Assembly: GCA_963772845.1 (NCBI GenBank)
Contig: CAVYYW010000014.1
Coordinates: 930,001-994,000 of the forward strand
Direction of reading: 5' to 3'
Length of the DNA stretch: 64,000 nt
DNA from: CAVYYW01 sp963772845
Lineage (GTDB): Bacteria > Bacillota > Bacilli > Bacillales > Sporolactobacillaceae
Every line of letters starts with the position of its first letter. Position 1 is the stretch's first letter. The notes under the pieces were generated by a model. The model was given only the letters and a program-made list of their open reading frames with translations, was not told where the DNA came from and ran no database searches. Shown one piece after another: positions 55,540 to 63,991 of the stretch. The position numbers and the translations under genes were made by a program.

Positions 55540-56060
55540 GGCTTTGTCGGAAAAGAGCTCGCTTTCCGAGGGGATCCGCTAGCCTCCTCGCGCAGACGAC
55601 TGTGTGGCGCTGCGGGGTCTCGCTTGACTCGCTGATGAGGCCACTGAAAAAGTCCCTTTTTGCACATCGGGCCGAGCTTTGGAAAGTTCTCGCTTGCCGC
55701 GGGCGACCCGCAAGCCTCCTCGAAAATACTTTGCATTTTCATCGTGAGAGGTGGAATCAAAGATGAAGATTCAAGTTCTGCAGAATCAGCGTGAGGCAGC
55801 TGAAAATCTAAAGGAAAGATGGCTTAAGACGGCTCAACGTCAGAGTTTGACGGATTGGAGTGGAGAGCACGAGACTCCAGCGGGAAAAGCACGCGTCCGA
55901 AGATCCACTTTGGCGCAAAAAGAGACCACGTCAAAGTTAGCTGAGGCCGTGCCCGCGGAAAGCGAGTGTCTGGAACGGAGATCAGCAATCACGTTTGCTT
56001 CGCCTTCTATAATGGAATTTTTTCAGTGGCATCTCGCCGATCCCCTCAGGAGTCTTTTTT
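55540..56060. repeat. Dispersed intergenic repeat, copy C (inverted pair)
   Basis: The left arm (55540-55745) contains GCTGCGGGGTCTCGC and the 32-base block shared with copy A. The right arm (55790-56060) contains GCACGCGTCCGAAGATCC with the following CACTTTGGCGCA and AAAGTTAGCTGAGGCCGTGC shared with copies A and B, in the opposite sense. Frames of 100 codons inside it follow from the GC-rich repeat, not from genes. From 56130 to 56340 I see nothing. Confidence 0.8.
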
Positions 56061-56346
56061 TTCCTTACTTGCGCCACTCGTTGCCCCACCATGGCTTTGA
56101 GACGATCTGTTGCGAGTCTTGATGCATGATAAACTAGGGTCACAAGATCAAATTGAACTTTCGCACGTTGTCCTGTACGATAACGGACATTATTGAGTTA
56201 AAAATATTCTTTTCATAACCGTGACTTTTTCTTAACGAGGGCAATGGCTGTAAATTATGAAACTCATTCAATTAAGAGTTAATCTTGGTCTTAACTTCTT
56301 CCTTCAAAAAAACAGGCTGACTTATTTACTGGCACCTTACTTATTG

Positions 56347-56374
56347 TTGCTTAATTCAGCAGTTAAGATATACT
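56347..56374 (+). promoter_or_regulatory. Promoter of the tRNA-Sec gene
   Basis: TTGCTT (56347-56352) and TATACT (56369-56374) are 16 bases apart, and the tRNA begins 18 bases further on. Confidence 0.65.
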
Positions 56375-56391
56375 GATTCTAGTAGCTTTAT

Positions 56392-56488
56392 GGGGCTGGT
56401 TGCGTAGCTGGTGCTTGCCGTAGTCTTCAAAACTATTCGGGAGACGCGTGCCGTCTCTGGTGGGTTCGATTCCCATACAGTCCCGCCA
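56392..56488 (+). tRNA. selC: Selenocysteine tRNA (anticodon UCA)
   Basis: The 97-base tRNA has the marks of bacterial tRNA-Sec. The anticodon arm GTAGT-CTTCAAA-ACTAT carries TCA. The long variable arm has AGACG/CGTCT. The T arm is GTGGG-TTCGATT-CCCAT and the 3' end GCCA is encoded. The long acceptor pairs GGGGCTG with CAGTCCC. The D stem can form six pairs (GCG-AGC/GCTTGC) around a TGGT loop only if T56405 is bulged, and the eighth acceptor pair is G-A. A T run follows as terminator. It reads UGA codons in the SelW-like gene and selD. Confidence 0.92.
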
Positions 56489-56595
56489 TTTTTTCCATAA
56501 ACGCATTATTTATCTGAAATATCCACTTACTTTCTTGCTATCATGCCCTGGTCATTTTATAATTGAAAGAAGAGCAGTGCAGGGAGTGAAGGTTA

Positions 56596-57027
56596 ATGTC
56601 ACCGCTATTCGCAGGATTCATTTTGTTCTGGACAGTTATTTTAATTACTTTAATGGGAATCGGCGGTTTCTTTATGTTCCGGAAATTCCTGAAATCTCTG
56701 CCTAAAACGGACGGCAAATCCATCCTTGATCATCAAAGTCATTACATTCTTCAGACTAAACATCTGTGGAATCAGGAACAGAAGGCATTTTTAGAAGATT
56801 TAGTTACGCCGGTGCCTGTCCTCTTTAGGGACGTAGCGAGAGAAAAAATTGCCGGTAAAATCGGTGAGCTTGCACTTTGCCAGAATGCTGAAAATATATC
56901 AGATGCTTTAATTATTGAAGGCTATATTAAAGCTACGCCTAAACGTGATCATAAATTTCTCAGAAAGAAACTTGAAGAAAACAGGATTGACGTAAAACCA
57001 TACGAACATTTTTTCCAGGCTCAATAA
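56596..57027 (+). CDS. DUF2621 family membrane protein (YneK-like)
   Basis: The 143-residue protein has one N-terminal membrane helix (FILFWTVILITLMGIGGFF) and a soluble, charged domain with HLWNQEQKAFLEDLVTPVP and KIGELALC. It matches YneK of Bacillus, which also lies beside ccdC. Function unknown. A GGGAGTGAAGG site precedes the ATG. Confidence 0.8.
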   Translation: MSPLFAGFILFWTVILITLMGIGGFFMFRKFLKSLPKTDGKSILDHQSHYILQTKHLWNQEQKAFLEDLVTPVPVLFRDVAREKIAGKIGELALCQNAENISDALIIEGYIKATPKRDHKFLRKKLEENRIDVKPYEHFFQAQ

Positions 57028-57040
57028 ATTTAGCGAACTT

Positions 57041-57077
57041 AAAAAAACTGATCCAGATTATCTGGATCAGTTTTTTT
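57041..57077. terminator. Bidirectional terminator
   Basis: AAAAAAACTGATCCAGA and its complement close a 3-base loop between convergent yneK and ccdC; the T run touches the ccdC stop codon. Confidence 0.9.
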
Positions 57078-57564
57078 AAGTTAAAGTCGTAATATCTTTT
57101 GGGGGTATATGCTTTAGAAGTCGTTTGTATTGCACATACATCGCAATACGCCATGGCAGCAGCATCCCAAAGGCAAGCGTAAAGAATAATCCGCTCATCT
57201 GCGGCAGATTAATGGTTTTTTCTAAATAAATTTTCATGACCGTCCGAATGATCAGTAATCCGACCAGGATAAAAATAAAGGCCTTTGACCGCTTTAAATA
57301 GACAGCTTCCTTTTTAATCTCAAATTTTGATGTTTTAATCAAAAAGACTGAAAACACGAGACCAACTAAAATGGCCTCCCCCCACTCTGACCATGGCACC
57401 CTCACAGAAGGCGCCAAAAACATAAGAAATCCTGTGGACATGAAAAAAGGAGGAAGTATAATTTTTTTTGAATTGGTTGGCTGATTTGCTGCTTTCATCC
57501 GTACGATAATAATGGATACGGCAAAAAGCAAGCCAACCAGTAAACTGGCGATTTGCACAAACAT
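57076..57564 (-). CDS. ccdC: CcdC family membrane protein (YneJ-like)
   Basis: The 162-residue protein has about five membrane helices and the family blocks SIIIVRMKAANQPTNSKKI, FFMSTGFLMFLAP and LAFGMLLPWRIAMY. CcdC is found next to the cytochrome c maturation gene ccdA in Bacillus, but its own role is not settled. Here ccdA and the response-regulator gene usually present are absent from the vicinity. Confidence 0.85.
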   Translation of the reverse strand: MFVQIASLLVGLLFAVSIIIVRMKAANQPTNSKKIILPPFFMSTGFLMFLAPSVRVPWSEWGEAILVGLVFSVFLIKTSKFEIKKEAVYLKRSKAFIFILVGLLIIRTVMKIYLEKTINLPQMSGLFFTLAFGMLLPWRIAMYVQYKRLLKHIPPKDITTLT

Positions 57565-57697
57565 TCAGCGTCATCCTTTATCCCCTAAATTTATGGCAGT
57601 TCCAATTCAGGATTTTTTACACTCTATATTTATATTAACACGATCTGGCCTGTCCCATTAATATTTCGGATTTTTCACATGATTGGTTAAAACTGGA

Positions 57698-58546
57698 TCA
57701 GCCATTTTGTGAAATATACGCTTCTAGTGTAATGTTGTGATCATGAATATATTTTGCCGCTTTCACACCTACGTATCGTAAATGCCATGGCTCATATTCA
57801 TACCCTGTAACCGATTGCTTTCCTTTAGGATACCTGACAATAAAGCCAAATTGCGCAGCATGAGCAGCCACCCATTTGCCTTCTTTCGTTTCTCCAAAGT
57901 CCTGAATCAGTTGATCACCCACATCCGCACTGGACAAATCCATAGCGAGCCCTGTCTGATGCTCGCTTGTTCCTGGATGAGCACTGATGACACTCGCTTT
58001 TGCCTCACCCATTTTTTCAACATTAGAAGCAAAGATCACTTTTTGCCGTTTATATGAACGATATCCTGATTGTGCATATAAAATTATGCCATCTTTTTTT
58101 GCCTGGTTAAATAATTGTTCCAAAGCAACGGCGGCTGGTTTTTGCATATGCATTTTTTCTATTGGTGAATTGACATGATAGGCAAACGGGACATCTGGGA
58201 CGACGAGATTTGGAGGTATATAACCATCCGGAAGTTTATGGGTCTTATTTACAAGCACCAACGTGCTGTCCGGGTTTTTATCCACTTTTACTTTATTGTT
58301 CGAAGCAGATTGCCCTGTCTTTCCCGTATTATCTGATTTGCTTTTGTTCTGATTCTGGGAAGACTTGGTTTGATTGCTATCCGATGAATGATCGGTGCTG
58401 TTTTTTTGTTGTTTTTGCTGTGTTTGGTTGTTATCCTTCTTTGTCTGCTGGTCAGTGTTTGTTGATGAATCAGATGGCTGCCCACAGCCGATAAGGGACA
58501 GGCTTAGAGTTCCTGCCAGAACGGTAAATGCAATCGATTTCTTCAT
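57698..58546 (-). CDS. VanY-type D-alanyl-D-alanine carboxypeptidase lipoprotein
   Basis: The 282-residue protein starts at ATG 58546 after GAGGAGTC with MKKSIAFTVLAG and the lipobox LIGC. A long Ser/Asn/Gln/Lys-rich linker follows, then an M15 zinc peptidase domain: SGYRSYKRQ, the His and Asp ligands in SEHQTGLAMDLS, and the last His in EPWHLRYVG. It should sit on the outer membrane face and trim terminal D-Ala from wall peptides. YodJ of Bacillus is similar. The upstream in-frame start at 58600 would spoil the signal peptide. Confidence 0.87.
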   Translation of the reverse strand: MKKSIAFTVLAGTLSLSLIGCGQPSDSSTNTDQQTKKDNNQTQQKQQKNSTDHSSDSNQTKSSQNQNKSKSDNTGKTGQSASNNKVKVDKNPDSTLVLVNKTHKLPDGYIPPNLVVPDVPFAYHVNSPIEKMHMQKPAAVALEQLFNQAKKDGIILYAQSGYRSYKRQKVIFASNVEKMGEAKASVISAHPGTSEHQTGLAMDLSSADVGDQLIQDFGETKEGKWVAAHAAQFGFIVRYPKGKQSVTGYEYEPWHLRYVGVKAAKYIHDHNITLEAYISQNG

Positions 58547-58665
58547 TATGAATGACTCCTCTGATGCTTGAATTTCCTTTATTAGCTTACCATATTTCAC
58601 CTGAATTGACTATGGAATGTGACGGGTATAAAGACTATACAATGAAAACCCTCACTTGTCTCAAC

Positions 58666-59745
58666 TTAGTTTGACTCCTCGTCCTCGCCATCCATATATT
58701 CCAGTATACGCTTGTATATATGGTCAGCCCCGCCCTGCAGTGTTTCCATATATACAGGTTCGGCAGGCTTTTGATAAGCATTAAATTTATGAGAATACTT
58801 CGGATCATAGTAGTGTTCAAGCAAAAGCGAAACGATTCTGCTAAAATCATCTTCTGCGAATGCTACTTCCAACTCTACTCTAAGTTCTTTTTGTAAATGT
58901 TTTTTTAAATTAGAAAAAGCTTCATATAACCCCTGTTTATTTGCTTCAGGCTTGTACGTTTCACATATGGCTTTCACCCGTTTTTGAAAAGGATAGTGTA
59001 TGTGAAACCTGTCACCATTTTCTTTCCCTTCTATAATAAAAGGGGGAAGGACAATCCTACCAATCCGTTTACTTTCAGCTTCTATTATATAATATGATGC
59101 CTCTTTTAATTCTCTAAATCGCTCCCATAGCAGACATTCGAACGACTTTTGGCTGTTTGAATTCATTCCGACCGAACCAAAAATAGAGCCGCGGTGCCCT
59201 GCCATGCCTTCCAAATCTATAACAGGCTCGCCTCTTTCAGCTAAAATTTCCAAAATGTCAGTTTTACGTGTGCCAGTCAAGCCCTCTAAAACAAAAAAAC
59301 GCTTTGATTTATTTGTAAATGCTTCTTCGAGATCTGAAGTGATTTTTTGCCTAAACGAGCGAATTCCCCCTTCAAGCTGTGAGACTTCAAGTCCCATAGT
59401 GGCCATAACCTGAGCAATACTTTTGCTGCGCATGCCTCCACGGGCGCAGTAAATCAAGGTTTCATCTTTTCCGATGGATGTGCTGCTTATTCTCTGATAA
59501 ATCTCTCCCAGTTTAGGTCCAACTATTTTCAGTCCTTCTCTCTTCGCTTTTTGCGGGCCATTTTGCTTATACAGGGTACCAATTTTGGCACGCTCCTCAT
59601 TCGAAAAAATCGGAACATTGATGGCTCCTGGAATATGAAATTCCTGATATTCACCTGGTGACCGAACATCGATAAGCAATCGGTTTTTATTTCCTTCCAA
59701 AAGCTCTTGAATACTTATTTGATTTATGTAATTCATAACGTTCAT
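58666..59745 (-). CDS. mnmH: tRNA 2-selenouridine synthase
   Basis: The 359-residue protein has an N-terminal rhodanese domain (LIDVRSPGEYQEFHIPGAIN, active Cys in YCARGGMRS) fused to a P-loop domain (GLTGTRKTDIL, LEGMAGHRGSIFG). This is the MnmH (SelU/YbbB) layout. It replaces sulfur by selenium in 2-thiouridine at the wobble position of tRNAs for Lys, Glu and Gln, with selenophosphate from SelD. An ATG three codons inside (59736) is an alternative start. It lies 2.2 kb from selC, on the other strand. Confidence 0.93.
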   Translation of the reverse strand: MNVMNYINQISIQELLEGNKNRLLIDVRSPGEYQEFHIPGAINVPIFSNEERAKIGTLYKQNGPQKAKREGLKIVGPKLGEIYQRISSTSIGKDETLIYCARGGMRSKSIAQVMATMGLEVSQLEGGIRSFRQKITSDLEEAFTNKSKRFFVLEGLTGTRKTDILEILAERGEPVIDLEGMAGHRGSIFGSVGMNSNSQKSFECLLWERFRELKEASYYIIEAESKRIGRIVLPPFIIEGKENGDRFHIHYPFQKRVKAICETYKPEANKQGLYEAFSNLKKHLQKELRVELEVAFAEDDFSRIVSLLLEHYYDPKYSHKFNAYQKPAEPVYMETLQGGADHIYKRILEYMDGEDEESN

Positions 59746-59834
59746 CCGCTTTGCTTCATGGTTTATATTATTAAAACTTGCTGTTTAAAAGAAAAAGCAC
59801 TCATGATTTCTCATTGAGCACTTTCGGGTTTCAT

Positions 59835-60047
59835 CTATTTGCTTTGATTATTGATGGCTTTCATCATTTGATTAATTTTCTTCTGCGACGGATTCTGTCC
59901 CATTTGCATCATCATCACGCGAAGCATTTTTTCATTAATCGGCGGATTCTTTTTGATGTAATCCATCATATATTTGCGGGCAACAAGAAAGCCAAGCAGA
60001 AGACCAATAATAATGCCAATTACGCCCACAAGAATATAGAGCCACAT
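59835..60047 (-). CDS. yneF: YneF family small membrane protein
   Basis: The 70-residue protein begins MWLYILVGVIGIIIGLLLGF, one membrane helix, followed by ARKYMMDYIKKNPPINEKML and MMMQMGQNPSQKKINQMMK. This is the UPF0154/YneF family, present in most Firmicutes, without a known role. The start at 60047 follows AAGGAGG; 79 codons are open from 60074. It lies after sirA as in Bacillus. Confidence 0.9.
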   Translation of the reverse strand: MWLYILVGVIGIIIGLLLGFLVARKYMMDYIKKNPPINEKMLRVMMMQMGQNPSQKKINQMMKAINNQSK

Positions 60048-60124
60048 GCGAATAATTTCCTCCTTTAAAATCACTTCCGCTGTTCATTTTACTACAAACT
60101 CAAAGGATTGTACAATGGTATATC

Positions 60125-60568
60125 CTATTTAATCAAGGCTCTTTTTATGGGTTTTAAGAATCCGATATGCCGATGAGAATAGTCAACTGCAATAAATGTG
60201 TCTTCAAGCTGTCTCAAAATTTCAAAAAACACTAGTTCCGCGTCGCTAAGACCAATTGATTTAATGACCACTTTTCTCGGAAGAACATTTAATGATGCAA
60301 AGCTTTTCCCTTTTTTCAGAGTGATCGCATGCTGATATTTATGGTATCTGTAATCCTTTAAATAAGAAAGATGCTGATTAATTGAATGATCCAGTGTTTC
60401 CATTGATAACGGGGTTGTAATAAAGTTTATTTGCTGCTGAAGAAGGAGTGATATTTTTTTTGACTGAAATTTACGGGATTCTAAAAAAAGCTGAAAAAGC
60501 TTGTCTTCTTTATGTATATACCATTGAACGATGTCTTTATCCACAAGAAAAATTTCATAAATTCTCAT
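60125..60568 (-). CDS. sirA: Sporulation inhibitor of replication SirA
   Basis: The 147-residue protein matches SirA (YneE) in length and place between yneF and tkt, with RIYEIFLVDKDIVQWYIHKE at the start and a C-terminal DAELVFFEILRQLEDTFIAV. SirA binds DnaA domain I and blocks replication initiation when cells sporulate. Spo0A-box-like sites upstream agree with control by Spo0A. Confidence 0.82.
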   Translation of the reverse strand: MRIYEIFLVDKDIVQWYIHKEDKLFQLFLESRKFQSKKISLLLQQQINFITTPLSMETLDHSINQHLSYLKDYRYHKYQHAITLKKGKSFASLNVLPRKVVIKSIGLSDAELVFFEILRQLEDTFIAVDYSHRHIGFLKPIKRALIK

Positions 60569-60659
60569 CTCTTCAGCCCTCCGCTTATCTGATATTTTCC
60601 GTTAATCTCTGATTCACTCTAAGCACTTTATGGACGATGGTATAATCCTGTTTTTTTAA

Positions 60660-60725
60660 AGTATAATCAATAAACAGTAAAAAATTTGTCAGAAATAGCA
60701 GGAGGTTGGCACTAATTTTGTCGAA
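60660..60725 (-). promoter_or_regulatory. sirA promoter region with Spo0A boxes
   Basis: A perfect 0A box TTGTCGAA lies at 60718-60725 and a weaker one TTGTCAGA at 60686-60693. On the minus strand TATACT (60660-60665) is 20 bases from the nearer box, so the box takes the -35 place, as in Spo0A-activated SigA promoters. Confidence 0.6.
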
Positions 60726-60742
60726 GCAGATTTTTTATATGT

Positions 60743-60775
60743 AAAAGGACGAAACCGGTTCGGTTTCGTCCTTTT
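60743..60775. terminator. Terminator after tkt
   Basis: A 15-bp perfect stem AAAAGGACGAAACCG and its complement close a 3-base loop, directly downstream of tkt. Confidence 0.9.
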
Positions 60776-60783
60776 ATGTTAAC

Positions 60784-62786
60784 TTATTTATTTAATAGCG
60801 CCTTTGTTCTTCTAACAACGTTATCTACTGTAAAGCCGTATTCTTCCTGGATTTTCTCCCCTTTAGCTGATGCACCAAACTGATCAATGGTAACTAAATC
60901 CCCGTCAAGACCAGTATACTTGTGCCAGCCTTGTGAAGCACCCATTTCAATTGCAATCCGTTTAGTTAGTGAGCTAGGAAGTATTTCTTCTTTATAACTG
61001 TGCGATTGCTTTTCAAATAGATCCCATGATGGCATGCTGATGACTCGCATGTGAATGTTTTCTTCAGCGAGTGCTCTCTGTGCTTCAATAGCCAAGCTTA
61101 CTTCTGACCCGGTAGCAAGCAACAATCCTTGTGCTTCCTCAGCAGACTCAGAAATAATATAAGCACCTTTTTTCACGCCTTCATCAGCGTGCTTAATGCT
61201 GCCTTCAAGGGTTGGAAGACCCTGTCTTGTCAACACAAGCGCTGTTGGGTGATCATGACTTTCCATGGCAAGCTCCCATGCAACTCTTGTTTCATTACCA
61301 TCTGCTGGACGAATAACAGATAGACGAGGGATCGCACGCAATGATGCCAGGTGTTCTACAGGCTCATGTGTTGGACCGTCTTCACCGACAGCAATGCTGT
61401 CATGAGTGAATACAAAAGTCGATCCTACCTTCATAATCCCAGCTAAACGAAGGGCTGGACGAAGATAATCGGAAAAGACAAAGAATGTTGAACCATAAGG
61501 CTTCACACCGCCGTGAAGAGCCATACCATTAACGGCACAGGCCATGGCGAATTCACGTACACCAAACCAAATATTCCGGCCGCTGTAGTCCTCAGCTGAG
61601 AAATTATTATTATCCTTCATTAGTGTCTTAGTGGAAGAAGCAAGATCAGCCGCCCCGCCAAATAATGGTGGTACAGATTTCGAAAGACTATTAATGACTT
61701 CATTCGAAAGTTCCCGAGTAGCTTTCTTATCTCCAAGTTCATAATGAGGCAGAGAATCTTTATAGTCTGAAGCCAATTCTCCTGCAATAGACTTTTTCAA
61801 GTTCAGATGCTAATTCAGGATATGCTTCTTTATATTGATTAAATAAGCTATTCCAATTCGACTTCAGCTTCTTCACCTTTTTCCTGAAGATCTTTAAAAT
61901 TGTCTCTCACTTCAGAAGGCACGAAAAAGTCTTCGTTATAATCCCAGCCATAAGCCTTTTTAGTGGCAGCTACCTCGTCTTTACCAAGCGCAGCACCGTG
62001 AGAATCTTTTTTGCCACTCTTATTCGGAGAGCCATAACCGATTACTGTTTTGACTTCAATAAGCGTAGGTTGATCACTGTTAGCTCTTGCTTCTTCAAGT
62101 GCTTTAGCAATTGCTTTTGTGTCATTGCCATCTTCGACACGAATCACGTGCCATTTATAGGCTTCAAACCGTTTTTGGACGTTCTCTGAGAAGGACATGT
62201 CTAAGTCGCCATCAAGTGAAATATCATTTGAATCATACATCACAATTAAACGGCCCAGTTTCAAGTGACCAGCCAGTGATGCTGCTTCGCCGGACACGCC
62301 TTCCATAAGGTCACCATCACCGCAAATACCATACGTGAAGTGATCGACAACATTATAGTTCTCACGGTTGTATTTAGCAGCAAGATGACGTTCAGCCATT
62401 GCCATACCCACAGACATTGCGAAGCCCTGTCCAAGTGGACCTGTCGTAGCGTCTACGCCTGCTGTGTGCTTAACTTCTGGATGCCCTGGTGTACGGCTCT
62501 CCCACTGTCTAAATGATTTCAAGTCTTCCATAGTTACATCGTAATTAAATAAATGAAGCAAGCTGTATAATAGCATGGAGCCATGACCCGCTGATAGAAC
62601 GAATCGGTCTCTGTTAAACCATTCCGGATGACGAGGATTATGGTTCATGAACTGTGACCATAACGTATACGCCATTGGTGCTGCTCCCATAGGCATGCCT
62701 GGATGTCCTGAATTTGCTTTCTCTATGGCATCAATGGAAAGCGTTCTGATTGTATTGATTGATAATTGTTCAATGGATTTTGTCAA
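60784..62786 (-). pseudogene. tkt: Transketolase (two frameshifts in the linker)
   Basis: The N-terminal part (62786-61848) has GHPGMPMGAAPMAYTLW, HGSMLLYSLLHL, and the thiamine diphosphate motif GDGDLMEGVSGEAA. The C-terminal part (to 60784) has GGAADLASSTKT, EDGPTHEPVEHLASLRAIP and GASQGWHKYTG. Between them, one surplus base at 61855-61856 and one in the T5 run at 61793-61797 shift the frame. Without them the linker reads EWNSLFNQYKEAYPELASEL and the protein has the normal 667 or so residues. A tkt loss would be harmful, so a sequence error is likely. It starts with TTG after AGAAGGGATG. Confidence 0.88.
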
Positions 62787-62888
62787 AACTGTTCATCCCT
62801 TCTTTATATAACATAACATTAACAGTTTAACACAAACCCCCTACAATCATCACACAAAACCATTAATTAGATAATTGCATCAAACTGT

Positions 62889-63164
62889 TCAAGAGATTAA
62901 AGTCAGTTTAATATCAGAAGCCGAATCATCAAAATCCATTTGAAGCTTGGATGTAAACCAGTTATCATCCTCACATGAAAAGAAAGTAATGCCTTCAATG
63001 ACCTGCTTTAAATCTTCTTCTCCTGGGATGTCTTTTGCGACGCCTAATGCATACCCGCCAGCTTCCAAACCGCCGTATTGAACAAATACTTTTAGACATT
63101 CTCCTTCACTTAACTCCATTTCATTTTTGTAAAACAATGCAGCTTCTCTAGAAACCTGTACCAT
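62889..63164 (-). CDS. HesB/YneR family protein
   Basis: The 91-residue protein has the HesB-like fold pattern: VSREAALFYKNEMELSEGEC, LKVFVQYGGLEAGGYALGVA and a beta-rich end. The usual three Cys of A-type iron-sulfur carriers are missing, as in YneR of Bacillus, so it is probably not a cluster carrier. Start is the ATG at 63164 after AAGGGTG. Confidence 0.82.
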   Translation of the reverse strand: MVQVSREAALFYKNEMELSEGECLKVFVQYGGLEAGGYALGVAKDIPGEEDLKQVIEGITFFSCEDDNWFTSKLQMDFDDSASDIKLTLIS

Positions 63165-63257
63165 ATTAAATACACCCTTTCCTCTTTTGTTATATAACAC
63201 TTTATTTCATTATATGTTATTTACAGTATTTATCCATAGTTAAATGTGCAGAAAAAT

Positions 63258-63290
63258 AAAAAAACCTGATCCTTTAAAAAGGATCAGGTA
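63258..63290 (-). terminator. Intrinsic terminator after ynzC
   Basis: ACCTGATCCTTT/AAAGGATCAGGT is followed on the minus strand by TTTTTTTATTTTT. Confidence 0.88.
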
Positions 63291-63306
63291 AATGACAAGA
63301 TCAACA

Positions 63307-63540
63307 CTAGTTTAAACCGCGTTTTTTCTTGCTCTCTTTTAATTTGTCCGGAGTTACATCTTTGCCATTTTTATCAACGACTTTTATAGAATGCAGGTGT
63401 TCTTTAAAATTACCCCGGAATGCTTTTAGATACTCTTCTCTAAGCTCCTGCTGTTCTTTTTTTTCTTCAGGCGGGAGCTCTTCGTTTTTTGCTTTATTGG
63501 CGAGTTCTGAAATACGGTTAAGTTTCTCTTTAGACAGCAT
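63307..63540 (-). CDS. ynzC: DUF896 family protein YnzC
   Basis: The 77-residue protein begins MLSKEKLNRISELANKAKN and continues with LPPEEKKEQQELREEYLKAF and HLHSIKVVDKNGKDVTP. This is the DUF896/YnzC family: a small helical hairpin of unknown function, in Bacillus in the SOS-controlled yneA-yneB-ynzC operon. The start at 63540 follows AAGGAG by 7 bases. Confidence 0.92.
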   Translation of the reverse strand: MLSKEKLNRISELANKAKNEELPPEEKKEQQELREEYLKAFRGNFKEHLHSIKVVDKNGKDVTPDKLKESKKKRGLN

Positions 63541-63607
63541 ATTCATACTCCTTTATAGTGACTGCTTTTACTTTAACGCAATAAAAAAAGAGATACAAGT
63601 TTTTGAT

Positions 63608-63901
63608 TTAAGGCTGCTTTATCGGGATCATAATTTCTTTCCCCGCAGTAATGTTATTACGATTCACATGATTCACTTTCTCAACCCAGCTGATAAAATC
63701 GTTTTTACTTCTCATATGTGCTGTCTGGTACTGATCAGCAATGGCCCAGAGAGTATCTCCCTTTTCGAGCACAACGGTTTGATATTCATTGGATGGAGTG
63801 GTTTTAATATCATTAGCAATTACCGCAAAGGATAATGCAATTAAAATAATAAATATAATGACAAATAAATTTCCTTGGATGGTATGGACAGTTTTTTGCA
63901 T
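63608..63901 (-). CDS. yneA: Cell division suppressor YneA (LysM domain)
   Basis: The 97-residue protein has one N-terminal membrane helix (LFVIIFIILIALSFAVIA) and a LysM domain with VVLEKGDTLWAIADQYQT and AGKEIMIP. YneA blocks septum formation during the SOS response. The start at 63901 follows GAGGTG; an in-frame GTG at 63910 is part of that site. The promoter carries LexA boxes. The resolvase gene yneB, which follows yneA in Bacillus, is missing here. Confidence 0.92.
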   Translation of the reverse strand: MQKTVHTIQGNLFVIIFIILIALSFAVIANDIKTTPSNEYQTVVLEKGDTLWAIADQYQTAHMRSKNDFISWVEKVNHVNRNNITAGKEIMIPIKQP

Positions 63902-63919
63902 GCCTTTCACCTCGATTTA

Positions 63920-63991
63920 AGAATGTTTGTTCGTATAATTATCATAATCAGAACATGTGTTTGTGTCAAGGTTTTTTCGAACGAATGTTTG
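63920..63991 (-). promoter_or_regulatory. yneA promoter with LexA (SOS) boxes
   Basis: On the minus strand TTGACA (63964-63969) and TATGAT (63941-63946) are 17 bases apart. A LexA box CGAACGAATGTTTG lies at 63978-63991, one base off the Bacillus consensus CGAAC-N4-GTTCG. A weaker one (AGAATGTTTGTTCG, two mismatches) lies at 63920-63933 over the start of transcription. The lexA gene is expected, divergent, just beyond the right edge. Confidence 0.8.

Noticed and set aside
55751..56122. Open frames of 100-120 codons in the repeat copies (also around 10077-10665 and 55434-55760)
   Set aside because: They have no ribosome sites or family features, lie on both strands, and follow from the GC-rich repeated blocks.
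59780..59825. Terminator between mnmH and yneF
   Set aside because: The similar segments GCACTCA and TGAGCAC are not complementary over a useful length, so no stable stem forms.
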